In this document: positions 1-8,979 of the stretch, in pieces
Numbering within the stretch: the first letter of the stretch is position 1
Layout of the letters: each line of letters opens with the position of its first letter
Assembly (NCBI GenBank): GCA_023807065.1
Contig: JAJJLU010000937.1
Coordinates: forward strand, 1 to 13,790
From: Isotricha intestinalis
Taxonomy: Eukaryota; Ciliophora; Litostomatea; Vestibuliferida; Isotrichidae
Length of the DNA stretch: 13,790 nt
Reading direction: 5' to 3'
The notes under the pieces: generated by a model
The model's input: the letters and a program-made list of their open reading frames with translations, nothing else
Databases searched by the model: none
What the model was told of the DNA's origin: nothing
Translations under genes and position numbers: made by a program

Positions 1-14
1 AAATACATAATTAA

Positions 15-824
15 ATGGAAGTAAAAATAGTATTTTCTGATATAGATGGAACATTTTTAACAAGTGATCACAAAGTAACAGAAAAAACTGAAAAAGCAGT
101 AAAAAAATTATTAGAAAAAAAAATTCCATTTATATTAGTATCAGGAAGAATGCCAGAAGCAATATATCCAATAACAGAAAAAATAGGAATAAAAATTCCA
201 ATAATATGTTATAATGGAGGATTAATATTAACAGAAAAAGAAGAAATATTATATTCCGAAAAAATGAAAGCAGAAGACACTCAAAAAGTATTAAATGAAA
301 TATCAAAAAATTATTCTGAAGTAACAGTAAATTATTATACAGGAAGAAAATGGTATGTTAAAGACATTAAAAATCAAAGAGTAATAAGAGAAATGGAAAT
401 AACAAAAGCAAAAGCAGAAAATGCAAATTTTGAAGAATTAATAAAAAATGATATTTTACCTAATAAACTATTAATAATGAGTGACACTGAAATGATAGAA
501 AAAATGGAAAATGAATTAGGAAAAAAATTTCCTGAATTAAATATAATTCACTCAGCTAAACATTTATTAGAAATAATGGATAAAAGTGTAAATAAAGGAA
601 AAGCAGTTGAAATAATGTTAAAACATTATAATTTCTTACCAGAAAATTCAATTGCTTTTGGAGATAATTATAATGATATTGATATGATTAAAGTAGTTGG
701 TTGTGGTGTTATTATGGGAAATGCACCTGATTATATTAAAACAATTGGGAATGAAATTACTGATTCTAATAATGATAGTGGAATTTATTCTTATCTTATA
801 AAAAAAAATATTATTCAAGATTAA
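15..824 (+). CDS. Cof-type HAD-superfamily phosphatase
   Basis: Predicted soluble sugar-phosphate or nucleotide-type phosphatase of the Cof/YbiV (HAD IIB) group, 269 residues, the usual full length. Visible motifs are motif I with the nucleophile and acid aspartates D9 and D11 in DIDGTF, motif II SGR at residues 43-45, the motif III lysine near K194 in NKGKA, and motif IV GDNYND at 216-221. The cap domain occupies roughly residues 85-185. There is no signal peptide or membrane segment, so it is probably cytosolic; the exact substrate cannot be told. The ATG is preceded by A-rich sequence and lies 14 bases from the window edge, so its promoter is not visible. It has no intron. Cof-type proteins of this form are most common in bacteria, so acquisition by transfer is possible, but its codon use matches its neighbours. 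Family assignment is secure. Confidence 0.93.
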   Translation: MEVKIVFSDIDGTFLTSDHKVTEKTEKAVKKLLEKKIPFILVSGRMPEAIYPITEKIGIKIPIICYNGGLILTEKEEILYSEKMKAEDTQKVLNEISKNYSEVTVNYYTGRKWYVKDIKNQRVIREMEITKAKAENANFEELIKNDILPNKLLIMSDTEMIEKMENELGKKFPELNIIHSAKHLLEIMDKSVNKGKAVEIMLKHYNFLPENSIAFGDNYNDIDMIKVVGCGVIMGNAPDYIKTIGNEITDSNNDSGIYSYLIKKNIIQD

Positions 825-874
825 ATTAATATTTTATTTAAATTTTAACTTATTAATTTAATAATTAAATAATT

Positions 875-1366
875 ATGAAATCACAAAATGAATTGATTAA
901 AATAAAAGAAATTCAAAATCAAAAAGTAGATAAAACTATTAATTTAAATGAAGAAGAAGAAATAATGGAAGTTGAAAAAATATTAAAAAAAGGAAAAGAT
1001 AAAAATGGTAATATATTATATAAAATAAAATGGAAAGGAATGTCAGAAACAAATGCAACCTGGGAACCAATAGAAAATTTATTTGATATATTACCATTAA
1101 TTAAAGAATATGAAAATCAAATAAAGAAAAAATATTTTAAATCAAAAAGACAAATAGAAAAAATAGAATGTTTAAAATATATAAATGAAGAATTATATGC
1201 TTTTGTTTCATGGAAAAAAAATTATAAAGAAACAATTCCAAATTCATATATATTATATAAAGAACTTAAAAAAAATAATCCTGAAATTATTTTAGAATAT
1301 TATGAAAAATATTTAGCTTATGGAGATGCAAGATATCATTTAGCTTTTTCAAAAAAAAATGAATGA
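875..1366 (+). CDS. HP1-like chromodomain and chromoshadow protein
   Basis: Small (163 residue) nuclear protein with the layout of heterochromatin protein 1. An acidic N-terminal tail ends in EEEE. A chromodomain follows at about residues 30-85 (VEKIL, IKWKG, WEPIENL). After a short basic hinge, a chromoshadow-like domain spans about 95-150, recognised from the FVSWKK strand and the ending PEIILEYYEKYL, which resembles the HP1 'P..VI.FYE..L' helix. HP1 proteins read methylated histone H3 and dimerise through the shadow domain; ciliates use such proteins in heterochromatin and in programmed DNA elimination. Oddly, two of the three aromatic-cage positions look like methionine (M31, M56), with only W53 kept. 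The gene begins 50 bp after the HAD stop on the same strand and ends in TGA. Chromodomain call is firm; the shadow domain is likely. Confidence 0.88.
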   Translation: MKSQNELIKIKEIQNQKVDKTINLNEEEEIMEVEKILKKGKDKNGNILYKIKWKGMSETNATWEPIENLFDILPLIKEYENQIKKKYFKSKRQIEKIECLKYINEELYAFVSWKKNYKETIPNSYILYKELKKNNPEIILEYYEKYLAYGDARYHLAFSKKNE

Positions 1367-1460
1367 ATTATTAATAATAAAATTTAATCTTCAAAAATTA
1401 AAAGTTCTATTATAGAATTTTAAATAAATATTTTTTCCTTTAAAAAAAAATAAAAAAATT

Positions 1461-2642
1461 TTAATATATTTGATTTTGAATTTCTTCAATAAATTTACTA
1501 TTAGTATTAGGATCTTTACCTTTTTTTAAACAGCTTCTAATAATGAAAAACAGAATAAGAATAAAAATAACACAACAAGAACCAATAAGACCAAATAAAA
1601 TTCTTTTATCTTTAAAAATTCCACTATAATAATCTTTAACTATTTTAGAAAAATCTAAAGGTTTTTCTCCATTAAAACCAATGAAATTATTATCATAATC
1701 AAATTTAATTTTATAACTAGAAAAAAAAGGATAACCTAAAACCCAAATATTATCATAATCACTTTTACTACTAAATCTAATTAAACAAGTAAATTTCCCT
1801 TTTTGACTTTGAGTGAATAATTTATCTGGTTTAATTTTATAAGCAAAATTTCCTAAAACAAAATAAAGAAAAGGCATTTTTTTAGTATCATTTAAACTAT
1901 TCATATCACAATTAATATAAGTAAAATCATTTCTAATAAAGCTTTTACAATTATTTTCATCTTCAAATTCATCTAAAATTTCTTTTAAATATTTAATTGA
2001 TGTTGTTATATAATATGATTTTGCATCAAAAATTGCTTGAGAATTAACTTCTATTGTATCATTGATTTCTATTTTTTCTTCATCTTTATCATCATCATCT
2101 TCAATATATATATGACTTAAATCACAAATCCAACTTTCTTTAAAATTACTATTTTTGGTTATATTACATCCTGTAAAAGTTTCTTTTGAATTTTTAGGAA
2201 TATCAATTTGAAATTCAATTTTTGGATATGGTGATGTTGTAAAATATAATATTTTTGATTTAATTAGTTTTTCCTCTTTCATTTTATCCAAAAGTGAATT
2301 TGAAGAATCTTTTATTCCTAATCCTATTATTCCTTGAATATTACTATTATTTAATTTTGTTTCATCTTTTTTTAAATCAAAATTAAGTTTTTTAATATAA
2401 TGAGTGTTTATTTCTATTGGAGTTGTAAATGAGGATAAATCTGAATCAATTAAATTTTTTCCTAATTTATTATCATCATTAAAAAATATTGAATTTGATT
2501 TTGAAGTATCAAGAAGAAAATTTAAATCCATTTTATTTCCTATTCTTAAGGAATAATAATATTCCATTGTATATTCACTTTCTTCAATTGAATTTATTTT
2601 ACAAAAGAAAAGAATAGAAATTAAGAATAAATAATTTGACAT
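1461..2642 (-). CDS. Membrane-anchored pepsin-like (A1) protein, probably catalytically altered
   Basis: About 393 residues from the ATG at 2642. The open frame extends 12 codons further upstream without an ATG, and starting at 2642 places a clean signal peptide (MSNYLFLISILFF) at the N terminus. Pepsin-fold landmarks follow: a first active-site region LLDTSKS (D45), GIIGLG at 104-109, a second active-site region AIFDAKS (D206), the C-terminal strand WVLGYPFF at about 300, then FDYDNNFIGF. A transmembrane helix at about 347-369 leads to a short basic cytosolic tail, so the body would face the lumen or outside, as in yapsins or BACE. Both aspartates are present, but the usual DTG triads read DTS and DAK. 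It may therefore be an inactive relative or a binding protein. An acidic stretch rich in aspartate lies near residue 182. It diverges from the VPS33-like gene with 56 bp between start codons. Confidence 0.8.
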   Translation of the reverse strand: MSNYLFLISILFFCKINSIEESEYTMEYYYSLRIGNKMDLNFLLDTSKSNSIFFNDDNKLGKNLIDSDLSSFTTPIEINTHYIKKLNFDLKKDETKLNNSNIQGIIGLGIKDSSNSLLDKMKEEKLIKSKILYFTTSPYPKIEFQIDIPKNSKETFTGCNITKNSNFKESWICDLSHIYIEDDDDKDEEKIEINDTIEVNSQAIFDAKSYYITTSIKYLKEILDEFEDENNCKSFIRNDFTYINCDMNSLNDTKKMPFLYFVLGNFAYKIKPDKLFTQSQKGKFTCLIRFSSKSDYDNIWVLGYPFFSSYKIKFDYDNNFIGFNGEKPLDFSKIVKDYYSGIFKDKRILFGLIGSCCVIFILILFFIIRSCLKKGKDPNTNSKFIEEIQNQIY

Positions 2643-2698
2643 TTTTAATTGATTATTTAAATTATTTTTAATAATCAAAATAAAAAAAAATTTATATT
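2643..2698. promoter_or_regulatory. 56-bp shared divergent promoter spacer
   Basis: These 56 bases separate the ATG of the minus-strand pepsin-like gene from the ATG of the plus-strand VPS33-like gene. The spacer is almost entirely A and T, with no recognisable core element. It must hold both 5' untranslated regions and any proximal promoter, unless control elements lie inside the coding regions. Confidence 0.5.
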
Positions 2699-4576
2699 AT
2701 GGAACAAGAATTTCCATTTCCTTTAGAAGTTCCAACAACTGAAGATTATGGAGATACTGATATAATGCTTTTAAAAAGTTATTATTTAGATTCTTTTAAA
2801 AAATTATTAAATTCATTTGGAAAACAAAAAAATTTTAAAATATTTTGTGATTTATCTTCTTTACAATTATTATCTTATTTAACATCTGATTTTAATATAG
2901 ATGATAAGAAAAGAATAGATAAATTTGAATTAAATTATGAAACTTTAACAAAATCATATAATTTTAATCCTAATGACATTCCAATTTTTTTTATAAGACC
3001 TTTACCACAATATATCGAAATAGGAATAAATTTTTATTATAAATATAGAGATAAAATGAATTTATCTGTTTTAGAAATCGTATTTATTCCAAATAAAAAT
3101 TATGAAATAACACAACATTTAAGATCAATAGAAGTAAATGATATATTTCATATTCAAAATTTTTACATTGACTTAATTCCACTTGATAATGACTTAATGA
3201 CTTTATCTCAAAATGCATCATTAAATGATTTATTTTTAGATAATAATAATACAATATTAAATTTCTTTGCTGAATCAATAGTAAAGTTAGAATCATGTTA
3301 TGGAAAAATTAAATCATATTATTTAATAGGAGATAAAAGTCAAATATTAAAATCATTAATAGAAAAAAATGAAGAAGAAGATAATTTAAATGTAAATATA
3401 GGAGAAATTTATTCAAGTATAATAATAGATCGTTCATGTGATTTTATAACTCCTTTATGTACAAATTATACTTTTGAAGGAGCTTTTGATGAATATTTTG
3501 GTATTACTTATGGAAAATTAAATTCTAAGGAAAATTTATTAAAAGAAGGTTTTAAAAAAGGACAAGAACCTCAAAATTTTATTTTAAATGAAGGACCTTT
3601 TAACATGTGTTATCCTCAAATTAGATCTATGCATTTAATTCATGCTAATATATATATTGATAAAAGATTAAAATATATTTTTGGAGTATTACAAAAAGGA
3701 AAAAATTTAAATGAAATAAGTAGTTTAAGAGAATTTCAATCTTTAAATCTTAAAAAAATTATCAAAGAAAAAGACTCTGTAAATATGTGTTTTAATATAG
3801 CAAATTATATTGATAAACAAAGGAAAAATGTAAAAGAATTAACTTTAAGAGAAAAAGAACAAATATTACTTGTTGGTCAATTACCAATTTCTTTACATGA
3901 TATTTATGATGAAATGATAGCAGAAAAAAAAGATATATATGAATTATTAAGATTAATGATTTTAGAAAATTTAACTCAAGATGGTATTATAAATTATAAA
4001 GAATTAAAACGAGATATTATAAATGTTTATGGATTTGAAAAAATATTTTTATTTAATAATTTAGAAAGAATAAAATGGTTAAAAGAAAAATCAACTTCAG
4101 TTTTCAGTAAAATTAAAACAGGATATTATAATAATATACTTAATAAATTTAATTTAATTAATGAAAAATTTACTTTTAATAAAATAGAAGATTGCTCTTA
4201 TACTTTAGGAGGCTTTTGTCCTTTTACTTTAAAATTAATTGAATGTTTTATTAATGGAGGTTGGAAAAATATTAATGAAGAATTAAAAAGTTTAAATATA
4301 TTTTATCAATATCCTCACAATGAAAATGAATTAATTAAAAAAGAAAAAAATATTGTTTTTATCTTTTTCATTGGAGGAGTTACTTATACTGAAATTTCTG
4401 GTATTAGATTTTTAAATATGATTCATAAAGATTTAAAATTCATCATTGTTACTACTAATATACTCAATCAAAAAAATACTATTTCACAATTTGATAAATA
4501 TGTGAGTAAAAATTATTCCATTAAGAAATTTTATCAGGATTATGAAAATGAAAAAAAAAGAAATAATAATAAATAA
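2699..4576 (+). CDS. VPS33: Sec1/Munc18-family protein, Vps33 type
   Basis: Protein of 625 residues, matching the roughly 600-residue length of SM proteins. Vps33 is the SM subunit of the HOPS and CORVET tethering complexes; it binds SNAREs and drives fusion at late endosomes, lysosomes or vacuoles. Diagnostic segments are IIIDRSCDFITPL at about 241-253 followed by EGAFDEYFG, a Vps33-like 'YTLGGFCPFTLKLIE' region late in the protein, and GGVTYTEISGIRF at 559-571, close to the GGVTFAEI.ALRF signature that separates Vps33 from Sec1, Sly1 and Vps45. It is a soluble peripheral protein with no membrane span. There is no intron and no frame disruption. The ATG at 2699 is preceded by AT-rich sequence and stands close to the divergent protease gene. 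Subfamily assignment rests on motif memory, not on an alignment. Confidence 0.9.
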   Translation: MEQEFPFPLEVPTTEDYGDTDIMLLKSYYLDSFKKLLNSFGKQKNFKIFCDLSSLQLLSYLTSDFNIDDKKRIDKFELNYETLTKSYNFNPNDIPIFFIRPLPQYIEIGINFYYKYRDKMNLSVLEIVFIPNKNYEITQHLRSIEVNDIFHIQNFYIDLIPLDNDLMTLSQNASLNDLFLDNNNTILNFFAESIVKLESCYGKIKSYYLIGDKSQILKSLIEKNEEEDNLNVNIGEIYSSIIIDRSCDFITPLCTNYTFEGAFDEYFGITYGKLNSKENLLKEGFKKGQEPQNFILNEGPFNMCYPQIRSMHLIHANIYIDKRLKYIFGVLQKGKNLNEISSLREFQSLNLKKIIKEKDSVNMCFNIANYIDKQRKNVKELTLREKEQILLVGQLPISLHDIYDEMIAEKKDIYELLRLMILENLTQDGIINYKELKRDIINVYGFEKIFLFNNLERIKWLKEKSTSVFSKIKTGYYNNILNKFNLINEKFTFNKIEDCSYTLGGFCPFTLKLIECFINGGWKNINEELKSLNIFYQYPHNENELIKKEKNIVFIFFIGGVTYTEISGIRFLNMIHKDLKFIIVTTNILNQKNTISQFDKYVSKNYSIKKFYQDYENEKKRNNNK

Positions 4577-4742
4577 AATATATTTAATATTAGTTTTATT
4601 TAAAAATTATATAATTTAATAATAAATAAATTTTCTTTTATTTCTAATAATATATGATAATAATTATTACAACTTTTTTTATGTTTTTTTTATATTTTAT
4701 AAATAAAAAATTAAAATATAAAATAAAAAATATTATAGAAAA

Positions 4743-5879
4743 ATGCAAGTTAAACATTCTCTTCCATTTTATTCAAATTTAATACATAAATCTCTTCCAT
4801 TATTAGAATCAATATTCCCAAAAAAAATAAGTTCAAAAGAAGAACTAATGAATTTTCTTAATTACTCATCAATTTCAAAAAACATTCAAATTCCAAATTC
4901 AATTCCATTAGAATCTTTCAACAAAGGAATATTAGATCCATGTTGGTCAATGTTAGAAAGAAAAGGAAAAATGTGGCGTCCAACATTAGGATTAATAACC
5001 TCAAATATATTTATAAATGATATTGAAAACATAAAAAAACATGAAAAATTATATCAACTTCTCTATATAAGTGACTGTGTTCACAATGCAAGTTTAATAA
5101 TAGATGATATAGAAGATAAGAGTATTTATAGAAGAGGTAAAAAATGCGTTCATTTATTATATGGAGAAGATATAAGTATAAATGCAGGATTTTGTTTAAT
5201 GATTTTTCCAATGAATAAATTTTTATCTTCTATTAAAGGAAATTATAAATTAAAAGGAAAAATAACAGAAAAGTTCTTAAATGAATTAACTTCAATTCAC
5301 TTAGGTCAAGGATGGGATATGGCAACAAAATGTGATAATTTACCTCAAATTCAATCTTATATTGATACGGTTTTATGTAAAACTGGTGTTTGTCCTAGAT
5401 TAATTATTAAAATGGTTAAAATTTACATTGAAGAATTTTTAAAAATTAAAACTGGAAATTTATTCTATCAAATATTAGATTTATGCGATGATTTAAGTGT
5501 TGGATTTCAAATTTGGGATGATTTAATGAATTTAGTTCCTTCAACTATATCAAAAAATAAAAATAAAATTGGAGAAGATATTACTGAAGGAAAATTAACT
5601 ATTATGGTTTTACATTCTTTATTAGGAAATTTTGATAATAAACAAAGATTGAAAGATATTTTAATTTCTAAAACTACAGATCAAAAAGTTATTGATGAAG
5701 CTATTTGGATTTTAAATAAAAATGGTTCGATTAAATTTTCTCAAGAACAAAAAGATTTTTATCTTAAGAAATTTGAAGATAAATGTAAGAGATTAATGGA
5801 AATGAAAAAATATTCTAAACTAAATATTCAAAGTTTAAAAGCTTTAATTGAATTGAAAGATACATTAATTAAAGTTTAA
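4743..5879 (+). CDS. Trans-isoprenyl diphosphate synthase (GGPP/polyprenyl type)
   Basis: Protein of 378 residues that should condense isopentenyl diphosphate with an allylic primer to make a prenyl diphosphate for prenylation, dolichol or quinone side chains. Landmarks in order: GKMWRP at 75-80 (substrate-binding arginine), first aspartate-rich motif DDIED at 121-125 followed by RRGKKCVH, the LGQGWDM region at 187-193, KTG at 213-215, and second aspartate-rich motif DDLMN at 259-263 followed by GEDITEGK at 277-284. The second motif ends in Asn rather than Asp, as in eukaryotic type III GGPP synthases (DDxxN), and the following text strongly resembles that group. Small residues Ala-Ser at positions -5 and -4 before the first motif favour a product longer than C15. 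No transit peptide is obvious. Chain length is inference. Confidence 0.9.
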   Translation: MQVKHSLPFYSNLIHKSLPLLESIFPKKISSKEELMNFLNYSSISKNIQIPNSIPLESFNKGILDPCWSMLERKGKMWRPTLGLITSNIFINDIENIKKHEKLYQLLYISDCVHNASLIIDDIEDKSIYRRGKKCVHLLYGEDISINAGFCLMIFPMNKFLSSIKGNYKLKGKITEKFLNELTSIHLGQGWDMATKCDNLPQIQSYIDTVLCKTGVCPRLIIKMVKIYIEEFLKIKTGNLFYQILDLCDDLSVGFQIWDDLMNLVPSTISKNKNKIGEDITEGKLTIMVLHSLLGNFDNKQRLKDILISKTTDQKVIDEAIWILNKNGSIKFSQEQKDFYLKKFEDKCKRLMEMKKYSKLNIQSLKALIELKDTLIKV

Positions 5880-6217
5880 AATAAATAATAATCTAAATCA
5901 ATAAATTATATTTAAATTATTTAAACTGATTATACCAAATAAAACATTATCTAAATTAAAATAAAAATAAATTATAAAGTATTTTTATTATTAAATTTTA
6001 GTTTTTTTTTATTTATACAATTTATTACACAAATATAATTTATTATTAAATACAAACTTTATCTTTTATAAAAATAAAATTATTTCAAACCAAATTCATA
6101 ATGTTTGAACACTTTAAATTATTTTTATTTACAAATATATCAAATTAGATATAATCTGATTAATACATAAATAAAAATATAAAAAATGAAGAAAACAATA
6201 AATAATCATTAATAAAT
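5880..6217. other. AT-rich convergent 3' spacer
   Basis: 338 bp between the ends of the convergent isoprenyl synthase and Pumilio genes. It is nearly pure A/T with frequent stops in all frames. I see no RNA gene, repeat family or coding remnant. It should hold both 3' untranslated regions and polyadenylation signals, but with this base composition AATAAA-like words are not informative. Confidence 0.6.
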
Positions 6218-7916
6218 TTACTCAAATTCAAAATAACCTAAAATATTATTTAATTTCATTTTATCTTTAGAATATTGAGGATCTAATTTTAAATTCGATA
6301 AATAATTATATATATCATCTTTTTGTTTTTTATTTAAAATTTTAATAGCTTTTTGAATAACATATCTTCCATATTTACTTCTTAAAACAAAAATAAATTT
6401 ATTACTTAAGAATAATTCTTGAATGATTAAATTTTGTTTATCTTCATCTAATAATCCAATAATTTTTTCAGAAACATTTGAAGAATATTTCTGAGTTGAT
6501 AAAGAACAAATATTATTAATAATTATTTTAACTATACTTTCGCAAATATTAATTCCCCATTCTTCTAAAATATATTGAATACCATAATTTCCATATGGAT
6601 TTTGTGCTATTTCAATGCAATTTTCACTTATTAATTTAATTATTTTTTCTTTATTTTCACAAAGAAATGTATTACCAATAAATTTTTTAACAACACAAAT
6701 TCCATTTGCATCTAAACATAAAGCTTTAATATTCTTTAAAATAATATTATTTATTGAATTTCTTCTTATTTCATTTATAACACAAATCATTTTTTGAAGA
6801 ACATGAGTAGCATTAATATCAAAAGCCATTTTTAATTCATTTCCTTTAATTGATTCTACTAATATTATTTCTTCTTCTATTGTTTTTATCATATCTAATA
6901 AAGTTTGAAGAACATGAGTTCCAGAATAATTTAAAGCTATTATAACATAATCATTCTTTATATAATTTATTATTAAATTTATTTGATTTTCATTTGAATT
7001 TTTTATTAAATATTGAATGAAATAATTACCATAAACATCCATCATTACTTTTGGAAGAGAATTATTTATTGTGTTTATTAATATTGTTTTACATTCATTT
7101 GGTGATTTATTTATATATTTTTGGATTTCTCTTATTCCTTTTTGAGAACATAAATAATCTGATATTGGAATTAATAATGAATTTATATAGTTTTTAAATT
7201 CTTCTATTTCATATTTTTCTATATTTATATCTAGTTTATTTGAATAATTATGTTTTTTATATCTTAAATAATCACTTGAATTTTTTTTATTTACTATAAT
7301 TATATTATTTATATATTTATACTTTTATCTTTTTTCAATTTTTTTTCTTTTTGATTACTGGAAGTTATATCTATTGAATTTTTTCCTAAAAAATTATTTG
7401 GAGTAGTATTGCTTAAATCATTTATAAATTGAAAAGTATTATTTGAAAAATTATTTATAATAATATTATTTTGAAAAGGATTTATATACATAGTATTATT
7501 AAAAAAAACTGGAAATGTATTATTATTTGGATAATTATTTTCAATATTTATATTATTAGGTAAAGTTTGAGTATTAAAATTATTAAAAATAGTATTATTG
7601 TTATTTAAATTTTGATATTTTTGTTTTAAATATTCTTTATATTTATTATACATTTGTGAATTTGAATCAGAAAAAAATCTTTGTTTTTGTTCAATTGGCT
7701 TTTTAAAATCTTTAATTTCTTTTTTATTTGATTTAACATTAAAAGCAAGTTCCTATTTAAAATATAAAATAATATTATTACGTCAATTTCTTCTTCATTA
7801 CTAAATGAATCAATTTCTTTTTTTTCTTCTGTAATATTTATTTCCATTTCTGAAACTAAATTTGAAGGTAATAAGTCTGTTATGTCTTTTTCTTGTTTCA
7901 CAGTATCAGAAGTCAT
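6218..7916 (-). CDS. Pumilio/FBF (Puf) RNA-binding protein, two 29-nt introns
   Basis: Three exons on the minus strand (7916-7782, 7752-7323, 7293-6218) join into one open frame of 546 residues once two 29-nt GT...AG introns are removed; the joins are phase 0 and phase 1. Puf proteins bind 3' UTRs and repress or localise mRNAs. The N-terminal 190 residues are acidic, then Asn-rich and low complexity. From about residue 240 to 530 there are eight Puf-like repeats, with helix cores GIREIQ, GNYFIQ, GTHVLQ, ATHVLQ, GICVVK, GNYGIQ, SSNVSEK and GRYVIQ. The sixth and seventh carry the N..Q and S..E residues expected to read U and G. Without splicing, the first repeat and N-terminal region would be lost, so the first ATG of the last exon (7045) is not the true start. 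The gene is convergent with the isoprenyl synthase. Confidence 0.87.
7294..7322 (-). other. 29-nt spliceosomal intron 2 of the Puf gene
   Basis: Minus-strand sequence begins GTATAAA and ends TTATAG. It carries an in-frame TAA and, when removed, joins ...KKDK to INKKNSSDY... in phase 1, opening the frame directly into the first Puf repeat. It is the same length as intron 1, which supports a narrow intron-size class in this organism. Confidence 0.82.
7753..7781 (-). other. 29-nt spliceosomal intron 1 of the Puf gene
   Basis: Minus-strand sequence begins GTAATAA and ends AAATAG. Its removal joins ...NEEEID to ELAFNV..., phase 0, and connects two long frames that are otherwise offset. The 29-nt length is not a multiple of three, so retention shifts the frame. 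It is almost entirely A/T, whereas the flanking exons contain more G and C. Confidence 0.82.
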
Positions 7917-8221
7917 TTATATTTTTTTTATAAAAATTAAAATTAAAGAAAATTAAATTTTATTTCACTGTATCTTTTATAAGTTAAAGAATTAAATATA
8001 ATTATTTGGTTTATATATTTTTAGTGATTTTTTATTTATTTTTTAAATAAATTAAATTTTAAATATTAAGAAAATAATTTAAAAATAAATAATATATATA
8101 ATTTAAAATAAGTTTTGTGAATATTTCTTATTTATATAATTCTTCTTTTTTTAAGATAATTTTTTGAAAAATCAATTTTTGATTTGCTTATTATTTTTCA
8201 AAACTTTTTTAAAAAAAACTT
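7917..8221. other. AT-rich spacer upstream of the Puf gene
   Basis: 305 bp between the Puf start codon and the end of the minus-strand gene relic. It would hold the Puf promoter and 5' leader. It has no long frame. A 10-bp inverted repeat (8163-8172 with 8193-8202, TTTGAAAAAT arms, 20-nt loop) is the only structure noticed and may be chance or part of the neighbouring relic's 3' end. Confidence 0.5.
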
Positions 8222-8979
8222 TTAAACCCATTCTTCTTTTAATTTTATATTTTTTTCTAAATTTTCCAACTTTATTTTTTTACATTTAATCAATGAAAAA
8301 CTATTTTATTATTTATTTTCCTTTCTTGAAAAGCATTATTTAATAAAAACTTTAACTTTATTAATTTCTTTTTCATTTTTTCAACATAATACTCATTAAT
8401 ATTATATAATTCAGAATTATTATAAGTTAATGATTTTATTGTTTTATTTTCTTCATTATCAATACATATAAAAGTATATTTTGTGTTAGATCATTATATA
8501 TAAAATCAAAAAATTATTTTCATTCTAATTAAATAATTCTTTTTTTCATTATTATCTTTTTATTGATTCATAAAAACAATATTTAGAATAATTATCTATT
8601 GATTCAGATGTTTGTGATAAAAATGATATTGAACTTAAACTCAAGTATAAAAAATTTGATTCTTTTTTTTCTTTTTTATAAATGTTTTAACTTGATTTAT
8701 GTAAATTTCTTCTTTGAATTTCTTTTATTTATATTTTTATTTTTATATTATTTTTTGTTTCATTTATTTTTGTTGAATATTCGTTTAAATTTGATAAACT
8801 TTTTCAAATTTTTTTATATTTGAATTTATATTTTTCAAGAATTTAATAATTCTAAATATAAATCATCTTTATTTGAATCATCATTATTTTTTGAATTTTG
8901 AATTTTTTTCATTTAAGTTCAAATATTGAATAATTTTAATCATATTTTTATTATCAAATTTATCTTCAGTTTGATTCAT
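8222..8979 (-). pseudogene. Frameshifted relic of an unrecognised gene
   Basis: On the minus strand, an ATG at 8977-8979 opens a plausible N terminus (MNQTEDKFDNKNMIKIIQYL). Short coding-like pieces then follow in changing frames: SKNNDDSNKDDLYLELLNS, a Lys/Asn-rich helical stretch (NINSNIKKFEKVYQ), a Ser-rich piece (SSISFLSQTSESIDNYSKY), CIDNEENKTIKSLTYNNSEL leading into YVEKMKKKLIKLKFLLNNAF, and a last piece ending KLKEEWV before a stop at 8222. Each piece has the polar, A-rich codon use of the intact genes, while stops and frame changes separate them. I could not join them with GT...AG introns of 29-35 nt in a brief manual attempt. The family is not recognised; a helical, possibly coiled-coil protein is all that can be said. 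It diverges from the kinase relic. Confidence 0.5.

Noticed and set aside
2643..2678. Longer N terminus for the pepsin-like gene beginning at 2678
   Set aside because: The codon at 2678 is TTG, not ATG, and starting at 2642 gives a proper signal peptide.
8163..8202. 10-bp inverted repeat as a terminator or structured RNA
   Set aside because: The stem is nearly all A/T with a 20-nt loop. Such pairs are expected by chance at this composition, and nothing else supports a function.
8599..8823. 74-codon hydrophobic plus-strand frame
   Set aside because: It is Phe/Leu/Ile-rich because it is the complement of A-rich minus-strand coding remnants. The other small frames at 3084-3296, 5011-5211, 6615-6797, 9194-9379, 9376-9558 and 10751-10969 are the same kind of shadow.
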